Shown: positions 7,011 to 15,152 of the stretch, one piece after another
How the letters are laid out: each line of letters starts with the position of its first letter
Numbering within the stretch: position 1 is the stretch's first letter
Assembly: GCA_017444065.1 (NCBI GenBank)
Contig: JAFSXJ010000120.1
Span: 1 to 64,000, forward strand
DNA from: Paludibacteraceae bacterium
GTDB lineage: Bacteria; Bacteroidota; Bacteroidia; Bacteroidales; Paludibacteraceae
Length of the DNA: 64,000 nt
Direction of reading: 5' to 3'
Notes under the pieces: generated by a model
The model's input: the letters and a program-made list of their open reading frames with translations, nothing else
The model's database searches: none
What the model was told of the DNA's origin: nothing
Made by a program: the position numbers and the translations under genes

Positions 7011-9626
7011 ATGAATCTGACATTTCAAATCAACTATCGCACGGTGTACGGGCAGTCGCTCTGCATCATTGAGACCGGCTCCCACATCGCCGGTTGGACA
7101 GAACAAGCACCGCTGGCACTGACCTGTCAGGGTGAGGACTTCTGGACAACTACCGTCAAGGTCGATACGACCGGTACCATCGTCTACAAGTACGCCATCC
7201 GTCTGCAGGAGGGCGGATATATCTACGAGGCAGGTCTGGATCGCAGCCTGACTATCCGTTCGACAGACAAGAAGGTTGTGATGCACGACTTCTGGCAGGC
7301 TGTCGATTACGAGAAAGCGTTCTACACCACGGCATTCCTCAAATCGCTGTTCGCACGTCACACACCGAAGGCTGAGGCCAATCACAAAGCCAAAAAGGGC
7401 AACGTCACCTTCACTATCGACCTGCCGCAGATACTGCCTTCACAAGGCGTGGCTATCGTTGGCAGCATCAAGCAGCTCGGCGAGTGGGACATGGACAAGA
7501 AACTGCCCATGAGCGATGCCGGGTTCCCGATATGGAAAGCTGACATCGAGGTCAACGGCGTGGATACGTTCGAATACAAGTATGTCATCTACAACCTTGC
7601 GACCGGTAACACCGTAGATATGGAATGGGGCGAGAACCGCCATGCTTGGGGATTGCCGGAGAAAGGCTCGCGTCTGCGCGTCAACGACCGTTCGTTCCGT
7701 CGCACCCAACCGCGTTTCCGCGGAGCGGGTGTAGCTGTACCGGTGTTCAGTCTGCGTACGGAGGACGGTTTCGGTATAGGCGAGTTCCCTGACCTGAAGA
7801 AGCTTGCCGACTGGGCTGCACTGACAGGACAGAAGATGATTCAGACACTGCCGATCAACGACACCACACTGACCCATACGAACCGCGACTCGTATCCGTA
7901 CAATGCCGTTTCGGTATTCGCACTGCATCCCATTTACATTAACATCGAAAAGATGGGCCGCCTGACGCCTGCACTCAAGAAGAAATACGAGGCAACGAAG
8001 AATGAGTTCAACAAGAAGACCATTGCCGACTACCAGTGCGTCTATGACGAGAAGATGAAATACTTCGAGGCGTTGTACAAAGCCGATTGTGACGCCTGCT
8101 TCGCCAGCGATGAGTTCAAATCGTTCTTCGAGAAGAACAAAGGCTGGCTCGAGCCGTATGCCAAGTTCCTCGCCAAGCGTGACAAGAAGTCCACGGGCTT
8201 ATATTACTTCCTGCAGTTCCATGCTGACAAGCAGTTGAGCGATGCAGTAGCCTACGCACATTCGATAGGCGTAGCTATGAAGGGTGATATACCTATCGGC
8301 ATCAGTCCCGACAGCGTGGATGCTGCCGTTGAGCCGCAACTGTTCAACCTTGACGCCTCTGCCGGTGCTCCGCCTGACGACTTCAGCATCAGCGGTCAGA
8401 ACTGGGGCTTCCCTACCTATAACTGGGACGAGATGGCCAAGGACGGTTACGACTGGTGGCGCCGCCGCTTCACAAAGATGCAGGATTACTTCGATGCCTA
8501 CCGTATCGACCACATCCTTGGTTTCTTCCGCATCTGGCAGATGCGCAAGACCGATGTATGGGGATTGTGCGGACACTTCTCGCCCGCTATGCCCTATTCG
8601 CCACAAGACTTATGGAACATGGGCGTATGTCTGGACATCGACCGTATGACCAAACCCTACATACGCTCAAACTTCCTCGGTGAGGTGTTCGGCTATGATA
8701 CAGAGACCGCCAAGCAGCGCTTCTTGAACACCAACGACGACTATATCTACTGGTTCAAGGATGAGTTCGATACGCAGATGAAGGTGCAGGACTACTTCGA
8801 CGCCGTGCTTGTGGACGACGACACCCTGCACAACGCCGGATTCATGAATAAGGACCAGGCCATCAACCTGCGTGAGGGACTGCTCTACCTGCATTGCGAA
8901 GTGCTGTTCGTGCGCGACCAGAAGAATCCCGACCTGCTCCATCCGCGCATCAGCATCTACCAATCGCACTCGTACAACGAACTCTATGATGACCAGAAGC
9001 GCATTCTGATGAACATCTACAACGACTACTTCTACCGTCGCCACACGGAGTTCTGGCGTCAGAGCGCGATGCGCAAGCTGCCTACGCTAATCTCCTCCAC
9101 CGGCATGCTCTGCTGCGGCGAGGATCTGGGTATGGTGCCCGACTGCGTGCCGCAAGTGATGCATGAGTTGCAGATACTCAGCCTCGAAATCCAGCGCATG
9201 CCCAAGGACCCGAAGCGTCTGTTCGCTCACCCAGCCGATGCACCGTACCTGAGCGTATGCACTACCGGTACACATGACACCAACCCGTTGCGCGCTTGGT
9301 GGGAGGAAGACCGTGACGTGACACAGAAATTCTACAACGACCAGATGGGCTGGTGGGGCGAAGCACCGCAACAGATGACACCGGAGATTGCCGACTTCAT
9401 TGTCATGCAGCACATGTACAGCCCTGCCATGTGGGTCATCCTACCGCTGCAGGACTGGTTGGCTGTAGATGGCGAGGTCCGTCTGCCTGATGCTAACGGC
9501 GAACGTATAAACGTGCCTGCCAACCCGCGTCACTTCTGGAACTACCGCATGCACATCAGCATCGAGGAACTCCTCAAGAAAGACGAGTTCAACGAACACA
9601 TCCGTCACCTGACGAGCGTTCGCTAA
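7011..9626 (+). CDS. malQ: 4-alpha-glucanotransferase with two N-terminal CBM20 domains
   Basis: This is an 871-residue amylomaltase of the GH77 family, which transfers maltodextrin chains between glucans in the cytoplasm. Residues about 1-105 and 128-230 are two starch-binding CBM20 domains (for example QASWHI-like GSHIAGWTEQAPLALT and GVAIVGSIKQLGEWD). The GH77 domain fills 245-870. Catalytic stretches are AYRIDHILGFFRIW (nucleophile Asp), EDLGMVPDCV (acid/base Glu) and TGTHDTNPLRAWWEE (stabilising Asp). The size fits the Bacteroidetes and plant DPE2-like form. It has its own promoter and a structured leader. With the glycogen synthase at 60915 it points to storage-glucan metabolism. Confidence 0.93.
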   Translation: MNLTFQINYRTVYGQSLCIIETGSHIAGWTEQAPLALTCQGEDFWTTTVKVDTTGTIVYKYAIRLQEGGYIYEAGLDRSLTIRSTDKKVVMHDFWQAVDYEKAFYTTAFLKSLFARHTPKAEANHKAKKGNVTFTIDLPQILPSQGVAIVGSIKQLGEWDMDKKLPMSDAGFPIWKADIEVNGVDTFEYKYVIYNLATGNTVDMEWGENRHAWGLPEKGSRLRVNDRSFRRTQPRFRGAGVAVPVFSLRTEDGFGIGEFPDLKKLADWAALTGQKMIQTLPINDTTLTHTNRDSYPYNAVSVFALHPIYINIEKMGRLTPALKKKYEATKNEFNKKTIADYQCVYDEKMKYFEALYKADCDACFASDEFKSFFEKNKGWLEPYAKFLAKRDKKSTGLYYFLQFHADKQLSDAVAYAHSIGVAMKGDIPIGISPDSVDAAVEPQLFNLDASAGAPPDDFSISGQNWGFPTYNWDEMAKDGYDWWRRRFTKMQDYFDAYRIDHILGFFRIWQMRKTDVWGLCGHFSPAMPYSPQDLWNMGVCLDIDRMTKPYIRSNFLGEVFGYDTETAKQRFLNTNDDYIYWFKDEFDTQMKVQDYFDAVLVDDDTLHNAGFMNKDQAINLREGLLYLHCEVLFVRDQKNPDLLHPRISIYQSHSYNELYDDQKRILMNIYNDYFYRRHTEFWRQSAMRKLPTLISSTGMLCCGEDLGMVPDCVPQVMHELQILSLEIQRMPKDPKRLFAHPADAPYLSVCTTGTHDTNPLRAWWEEDRDVTQKFYNDQMGWWGEAPQQMTPEIADFIVMQHMYSPAMWVILPLQDWLAVDGEVRLPDANGERINVPANPRHFWNYRMHISIEELLKKDEFNEHIRHLTSVR

Positions 9627-9643
9627 ACATAATTAGTGTAAAT

Positions 9644-11614
9644 ATGAAACGTTTATTCATTGCAACGCTTGCAGTGTTTGCTGCTGCGGCATTATCTGCC
9701 GGCACGGTGAACTACACCGCCGACAACGAGACAATCTTCCAGAATCCTGAACGCGGGTTTATCACCATGATTGGCGGAAACCTGTCGGAAAGCAAACCGT
9801 ATGGTGTGAAAGGTCAGGAGAGCACATTGGAAAGTCACATGTCGAAGGACAAGATCTCCATCGTGCTCGTGCACTATTACCTGTCCAATTACCGCACAAC
9901 CGCCACCTTGCCCGACAAGGTGCTCAACGGATTTGACGAAGATATGCAGGTATTACGGCAGAAAGGCATGAAAGCCATCATCCGTTTCTCGTATGCCAAC
10001 GGCACATACGACAACAACGGTGTGGAGTCGGGCAAAGACGCTTCATTGAGCATAGTGCAGAGTCACATCAACCAGTACAAGAGTCACTGGCAGGCGAACG
10101 CCGATGTGATCTTCGTCTTTCAGGCAGGCATAGTCGGCGCATGGGGCGAGTGGTACTACACCGACAATTTCGGCAACAAGCAGGATAAGATGAACGCCGA
10201 CCGCAAGGCAGTGGTGGACGCTCTGCTGGAGGCCGTTCCGTCTGACCGCATGATTCAACTGCGCACACCGCTGTTCAAGACCAGTTACATGGGCGACACC
10301 AAAGCCCTGACGTCCGAAGAGGCGTTCACCGGCTCGCCGCGCGCACGACTCGGGCAGCACAACGACGCCTTCCTCTACGACTACGACAACATGGGCACCT
10401 ATACCGACACCGCCAAACAGAAACCCTGGCTGGCGCAAGAGACCCTGTACGTACCCATAGGCGGCGAGACGGATATCAGGGATGTCAACCTTGCCAAGAA
10501 ATGGGCTACCTACGACAAGACCATAGCCGAGATGAGCCGCCTGCACTGGACATTCATCCAAAGTGGGTATGCCGAGCAGACCACCAACTACTGGCGTGAG
10601 AACGGCACCTTTGACGAACTGAACCGCCGCATGGGCTACCGTTACCAACTCGTCAGCGGCACCTATGGCGAGCAAGCCGCAGCAGGGGGCAAACTGTCGG
10701 TGAAGATACAGATCCGCAACGCAGGTTTTGCGCCGCTGTATAACGAGCGTCCGGCATACATCGTGCTCAAGAACGGCACCAAGACCTACAAGATGAAGCT
10801 CAAGAGCGACCCGCGCCGCTGGCTGCCGAACGGAGTGGTTACAACCATTGATGAGCAACTCACCGTACCGTCGAATGTACCTGCGGGCACATATCAGCTC
10901 TACCTGTATCTGCCGGACGCCTACACATCCATCGCCTCGGACGCACGCTACGCCGTACGCTTCGCCAACAACGATATATGGGATTCATCCACCGGTATGA
11001 ACAAACTCAACGCCTCCGTCACCGTCACAGGCGGACAGACTCCGCCCGAGCCCGAGGATGGTGTGGTTCTGCCAGCTACGCTCAACAAGGAGAACGTGGA
11101 AGCATACAGCAGCGACATGACATGGTACAACACCGACTACTTCGACTTCGGTCCGAATGATGCGGAGAATCTTGACCGCTGGGCTGAGTGGAAAGTCGTA
11201 CTCCGTTACCCGGGAGAGTATATCGTATCAGAGAAAGGCTACTACCCGAACGGCCACAACTATTCGCTGCAACTGCTGGATGACGGCAATGAAGTTTCGT
11301 CATACACCACCGAACCCACTTGGGCTTCCGAGGAGCAAACAATTACGCAGGACGCCAAATGGAACTTGAACGATGTTGCACAAGGCACATATACGCTGCG
11401 CGTGAAAAATGCTGCTACATGGGGGCAGCCTAAGTTACAGAGCCTGACGCTGGAGTATGACGGCGAACTGCCCGTAATAGAGGCTGTTGAGACGACGAAA
11501 AACGACGCCTTGTTCAACAATCAGGCATACGACCTGCTCGGACGATCGGTGGACGCTTCTTATCAGGGCATCGTCATCCGCAACGGAAAGAAATCCTTGC
11601 AGATTGCACGATAG
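9644..11614 (+). CDS. Secreted DUF4874/DUF4832 protein with T9SS-like tail
   Basis: Residues 1-19 are a signal peptide (MKRLFIATLAVFAAAALSAG). The N-terminal half carries the DUF4874-type entry NPERGFITMI and a barrel-like stretch (FQAGIVGAWGEWYYTDNFG, MIQLRTPLFK). The middle matches DUF4832 (GYAEQTTNYWRENGTF, NAGFAPLYNERPAYIVLKNG). A beta-rich domain follows at about 480-615. The last 35 residues (AYDLLGRSVDASYQGIVIRN, then GKKSLQIAR) look like the short T9SS-type tail. The enzyme activity of this family is not established; a glycosidase-like role is possible. It starts 17 bases after malQ, so it is probably co-transcribed. Confidence 0.7.
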   Translation: MKRLFIATLAVFAAAALSAGTVNYTADNETIFQNPERGFITMIGGNLSESKPYGVKGQESTLESHMSKDKISIVLVHYYLSNYRTTATLPDKVLNGFDEDMQVLRQKGMKAIIRFSYANGTYDNNGVESGKDASLSIVQSHINQYKSHWQANADVIFVFQAGIVGAWGEWYYTDNFGNKQDKMNADRKAVVDALLEAVPSDRMIQLRTPLFKTSYMGDTKALTSEEAFTGSPRARLGQHNDAFLYDYDNMGTYTDTAKQKPWLAQETLYVPIGGETDIRDVNLAKKWATYDKTIAEMSRLHWTFIQSGYAEQTTNYWRENGTFDELNRRMGYRYQLVSGTYGEQAAAGGKLSVKIQIRNAGFAPLYNERPAYIVLKNGTKTYKMKLKSDPRRWLPNGVVTTIDEQLTVPSNVPAGTYQLYLYLPDAYTSIASDARYAVRFANNDIWDSSTGMNKLNASVTVTGGQTPPEPEDGVVLPATLNKENVEAYSSDMTWYNTDYFDFGPNDAENLDRWAEWKVVLRYPGEYIVSEKGYYPNGHNYSLQLLDDGNEVSSYTTEPTWASEEQTITQDAKWNLNDVAQGTYTLRVKNAATWGQPKLQSLTLEYDGELPVIEAVETTKNDALFNNQAYDLLGRSVDASYQGIVIRNGKKSLQIAR

Positions 11615-11727
11615 GCATTTGCACCGTTCAACATGCTGACATACAGGACAACTATGCCTGTTTTGTCACATAATGTGCGCGAAATGAGGTAGTAAAATAC
11701 ACTTTTTTCAAAAAAATGCACGAAATA

Positions 11728-11759
11728 TTTGCATAAATAAAAAAAATATTGTACCTTTG
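11728..11759 (+). promoter_or_regulatory. Promoter of rpmH
   Basis: -33 TTTG (11728-11731), a 20-base gap and -7 TACCTTTG (11752-11759). The leader contains a small hairpin, CCCGA/TCGGG at 11810-11824, just ahead of the start codon. Confidence 0.75.
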
Positions 11760-11841
11760 CATCCCTTTTTCGCGTAAAGTGATAATCAGTATTACGAGTT
11801 AATAACATTCCCGACTATTTCGGGGCAAAACAAGCAAGACA

Positions 11842-12000
11842 ATGAAACGTACATTCCAACCCTCGCAACGCAAGCGTCGCAACAAACACGGCTTCTTGGA
11901 GAGAATGGCAACCGCTAACGGACGCCGCGTATTAGCAGCCCGCCGTGCTAAAGGCAGAAAGAAACTGACCGTAGCCGACGAAGGACGCCACAAGAAGTAA
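11842..12000 (+). CDS. rpmH: 50S ribosomal protein L34
   Basis: This is a 52-residue basic protein beginning [19 protein letters not shown] and continuing [20 protein letters not shown], the L34 signature. It is complete and carries a typical C-terminal extension ([13 protein letters not shown]). The usual neighbour rnpA is absent. Here rpmH leads into rbfA, 107 bases downstream. Confidence 0.96.
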   Translation: MKRTFQPSQRKRRNKHGFLERMATANGRRVLAARRAKGRKKLTVADEGRHKK

Positions 12001-12107
12001 ACAGCGTTCAGCTGTCAATAACCAGTTGATGGTGAAAGCAAATGGAGATAAATCAGGGAAAAGAGTTGGTGCTCTTTTCCCGATTTTCGGTTAAAAACAA
12101 CAGCATT

Positions 12108-12443
12108 ATGGAATCCACAAGACAACATAAGATTGCCCGGCTCATCCAGAAGGACCTGAGCGACATCTTCCTGCGTTACGCCAAGCGTATAGGCAACGTG
12201 CTTATCTCTGTAAGTGAGGTGCGCGTGTCGCCCGACTTGAGCGTAGCCAGCATCTATCTAAGCATCTTCCCCGACCAACGGGAGCAGGAACTGATGGCTA
12301 AGATTATCGAAGAAACAGGCGCTATCCGCGGACAGCTCGGCACATTGGAACGCCATCAGTTGCGCATCATCCCCGAGCTGCGCTTCTTTGCTGATGAGAC
12401 TATCCAACGCATGGAGCATATCGACGAACTGCTCAAGCAATAA
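12108..12443 (+). CDS. rbfA: Ribosome-binding factor A
   Basis: RbfA is a KH-fold factor for late 30S maturation. The ATG at 12108 (MESTRQHKIARLIQKDLSDI) gives 111 residues, the normal family length. An in-frame upstream ATG at 12042 would add 22 unconserved residues and is rejected. Conserved stretches are ISVSEVRVSPDLSVASIYLS and LRIIPELRFFADETIQRMEH. It sits two bases before the permease gene. Confidence 0.93.
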   Translation: MESTRQHKIARLIQKDLSDIFLRYAKRIGNVLISVSEVRVSPDLSVASIYLSIFPDQREQELMAKIIEETGAIRGQLGTLERHQLRIIPELRFFADETIQRMEHIDELLKQ

Positions 12444-12445
12444 GC

Positions 12446-13672
12446 ATGCGTATCGAGCCGCACATAGCATGGCGATACCTGGTGGCCAAGAAACGTCAGA
12501 ACGCCATCAATATCATTTCCGGCATATCGTGTCTGGCTGTGGCTGTGGTCACGGCGGCTATGATTTGTGTGCTGAGCGTGATGAACGGTTTCGGCGACGC
12601 TATCGAGCAGATGTTCTCGCAGTTTGACGCCGAGCTGCGTATCACGCCTGCAGAAGGCAAGACCTTGCATTTGGACGATGCGCGCATCCAAGCACTCTAC
12701 GCTATGCCGGAGATTGCCCTCATCGCACCAACCATCGAACAGACGGCTCTGGTGGAGTTCCACGACAGGCAGGTGCCGGCTATCCTCAAAGGTGTGGACA
12801 CCACCTACCAGCAGCTTACCACTATCGACAGCATCATTATTGATGGCGATTATGCCGTATGGGACGGCGCGTTCGAACGCTGCGTGATGGGCGTCGGGCT
12901 GGCGAACACCATCGGTATCGGCGCACATTTTATATCACCCGTACATCTGTACGCGCCCAAACGCGTAGGTCGCGTTAATATGCTTCGCCCCGACGAGAAC
13001 TTCCGCACCAAAGGCATCTTCATTGCCGGCGTGTTCGCTGTCAACCAGACGAAGTACGATGACTCCTACATGCTCATCTCTCTGCCTCTGGCGCAGGAGT
13101 TGTTCGAGTATACCGAACAGCAGGCCACTGCTCTCGAACTCCGCCTCAGTGAGGGCGCATCGGTAAAAAAGGTGCAGAAAGCCATCCGCGCCAAACTTGG
13201 TGCGGATTATGTGGTGCTTAACCGCTACGAGCAACAGGCTGACTTCTACCGTATACAGATGATTGAGAAGTGGCTGACTGCACTACTGCTGGTGTTCATC
13301 CTGCTGATTGCCAGTTTCAACATCATCAGTTCGCTGTCGATGCTCATCCTCGACAAGAGCGATGACATACGCCTGCTCAACACCCTAGGTGCCGACGAGC
13401 GGATGATACGCCGTATCTTCCTGTACGAGGGATGGCTGATTAGTGCCTTCGGCGCACTTATCGGCACCGTCATCGGCGTCACACTCTGCGGCATACAACA
13501 GCACTTCGGACTGCTCAAACTCGGCAACGGCATGAATTATGTTCTCTCCGCCTACCCCGTTAGCATCCAGCTGCCGGATGTGCTGCTCGTGCTTGTCGTA
13601 GTGCTGGCACTCGGCGCACTTGCTGCATGGATTCCGGCAAGAAAGATATCGGTTACCAACGAAACAGTATGA
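12446..13672 (+). CDS. FtsX/LolE-like ABC transporter permease
   Basis: This is a 408-residue inner-membrane permease of the lipoprotein-release family. The N-terminal part has AWRYLVAKKRQNAINIISGI and a first transmembrane helix (about 22-45). A large periplasmic MacB-like domain follows (about 50-270), then three C-terminal helices (from about 278) with ILDKSDDIRLLNTLGADERM, the coupling-loop motif of LolC and LolE. It presumably extracts lipoproteins from the inner membrane with a LolD ATPase encoded elsewhere. Its stop overlaps the start of the following lipoprotein gene. Confidence 0.85.
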   Translation: MRIEPHIAWRYLVAKKRQNAINIISGISCLAVAVVTAAMICVLSVMNGFGDAIEQMFSQFDAELRITPAEGKTLHLDDARIQALYAMPEIALIAPTIEQTALVEFHDRQVPAILKGVDTTYQQLTTIDSIIIDGDYAVWDGAFERCVMGVGLANTIGIGAHFISPVHLYAPKRVGRVNMLRPDENFRTKGIFIAGVFAVNQTKYDDSYMLISLPLAQELFEYTEQQATALELRLSEGASVKKVQKAIRAKLGADYVVLNRYEQQADFYRIQMIEKWLTALLLVFILLIASFNIISSLSMLILDKSDDIRLLNTLGADERMIRRIFLYEGWLISAFGALIGTVIGVTLCGIQQHFGLLKLGNGMNYVLSAYPVSIQLPDVLLVLVVVLALGALAAWIPARKISVTNETV

Positions 13673-14271
13673 GTCCCAAATGTATGTTCAGTATGAGTCG
13701 CAAACACCTGCATATCATCTTTTCAGCCATGCTTCTCGTCAGTCTGACGGGTTGCTATCCGCAGCGCACGCCAATCACCTATCAGACGCTGGACTCGGTG
13801 CTGACTTCCGGTCAACTGGAATACTACGGCGCGTTCTACGAGGCGGAAGGTATCAATTATGACGTTATCAGCCTTGACCTGTACTCCAAAGGTCTCGGCC
13901 TGAACGAGGAAGGAATGATGGAAGGTGTAGGCACAAACCTGTATATCAGCGACATCTTTATCTCAACCGCCACACCTTCGGCAAGCAAAACTTCGGACTA
14001 TCTGATTGAAGATACATACTACAGTGACTCCGTTGCCGAACTGTCGCACTTCCTCCGAGGTCTGGATTACGACGGTAATTATGGCGGCAGCTATGTGCTG
14101 CTGATGGGTGAATCGGGCTACAAAGTGTACCCTGTCACCGAAGGAGAGATGACTGTTACCTATGTTGACGACACGCTGGTGCTGGACGGACAAGCCAGCC
14201 TCAAAGGGCTGAAACAGACCTACCCGTTCCATTATAGAGATATCTTACCAGTCATTCACCGCGAACGATGA
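13669..14271 (+). CDS. Lipoprotein of unknown function
   Basis: The ATG at 13669 overlaps the permease stop codon (ATGA), giving a 200-residue protein. Further in-frame ATGs lie at 13684 and 13693. The signal peptide ends in the lipobox LVSLTGC. The mature part has no cysteines I can assign and no known catalytic motif. It contains several acidic beta-like stretches (YSKGLGLNEEGMMEGVGTNL, SYVLLMGESGYKVYPVTEG). It ends by overlapping xerD by four bases, so permease, lipoprotein and xerD form one coupled unit. No function is proposed. Confidence 0.7.
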   Translation: MSPKCMFSMSRKHLHIIFSAMLLVSLTGCYPQRTPITYQTLDSVLTSGQLEYYGAFYEAEGINYDVISLDLYSKGLGLNEEGMMEGVGTNLYISDIFISTATPSASKTSDYLIEDTYYSDSVAELSHFLRGLDYDGNYGGSYVLLMGESGYKVYPVTEGEMTVTYVDDTLVLDGQASLKGLKQTYPFHYRDILPVIHRER

Positions 14272-15152
14272 GTCACGAGAAAGAGTACCATACTTACCTC
14301 AAGTTGGAGAAAGGTCTGTCGCCGAACTCCGTCTTGGCGTACGAGCAGGATCTGGACAAACTCCGTACGTTCTGCGAGCAGAATGGTATCAACATCGCTC
14401 ACGCCACGCCTGACGACCTGCATCGCTTTGTGCAGGAGGTTCTCAGCGGCATAGGTAATGCACGTTCGCAGGCGCGAATACTGTCCGGCATACACAGTTT
14501 TTACCGCTTTCTCGTTTACCATAACTATATCGACCAGGACCCATCCGAACTGATAGAGATGCCCAAACGCGAGCAACATCTTCCCGAAGTGCTCACCGTC
14601 GAAGAGATTGACAGGATGATAGCCGCTATTGACCTTTCCGCGCCCGAGGGGCACCGCAATCGCGCTATCATCGAGATGCTCTATGGCTCCGGATTGCGCG
14701 TGTCCGAACTGACCACGCTCCGTCTCAGCCGCATCTATCTCAACGAAGGCTACATGCTCATCGAGGGTAAGGGCAGCAAGCAACGTCTTGTGCCTATCTC
14801 GCCCGTAGCCATCGAGTGGTTCGGCTATTGGCTGCAAGACCGTTCGCTATTGGATGTCAAGCCTGAGTTTGTCGATTATGCCTTCCTCAACCGCTACGGA
14901 CGCGGACTGACGCGCGCGATGATCTTCACTATCGTCAAGCGTCTGGCAGCGGAAGCAGGCATCCGCAAAACCATCTCTCCGCATACCCTGCGCCATTCGT
15001 TCGCCACCCATTTGCTGCAGAACGGTGCCGACCTCCGACTCATCCAGCAGATGCTCGGGCATGAGAGCATAACTACCACGGAAATCTATACGCACCTCGA
15101 TATCCAAGACCTGCGACAGGCGGTGCTCAAATATCACCCTGCTAACAGATGA
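14268..15152 (+). CDS. xerD: Site-specific tyrosine recombinase XerD
   Basis: This is a 294-residue XerC/D recombinase for chromosome dimer resolution. The N-terminal SAM-like domain (residues 1-90) begins YLKLEKGLSPNSVLAYEQDL. The catalytic domain carries all active residues: Arg in GSGLRVSEL, Lys in GKGSKQRLVP, His-x-x-Arg in HTLRHSFATHLL, His in LGHESITTTEIYTH, and the nucleophile Tyr in the same stretch. The choice of XerD over XerC is by overall resemblance. Its neighbours are housekeeping and envelope genes, not mobile DNA. Confidence 0.9.
   Translation: MSHEKEYHTYLKLEKGLSPNSVLAYEQDLDKLRTFCEQNGINIAHATPDDLHRFVQEVLSGIGNARSQARILSGIHSFYRFLVYHNYIDQDPSELIEMPKREQHLPEVLTVEEIDRMIAAIDLSAPEGHRNRAIIEMLYGSGLRVSELTTLRLSRIYLNEGYMLIEGKGSKQRLVPISPVAIEWFGYWLQDRSLLDVKPEFVDYAFLNRYGRGLTRAMIFTIVKRLAAEAGIRKTISPHTLRHSFATHLLQNGADLRLIQQMLGHESITTTEIYTHLDIQDLRQAVLKYHPANR

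Noticed and set aside
14268..15152. Integrase of a mobile element
   Set aside because: The recombinase is XerD-like, sits in a housekeeping operon, and has no attachment site or cargo.
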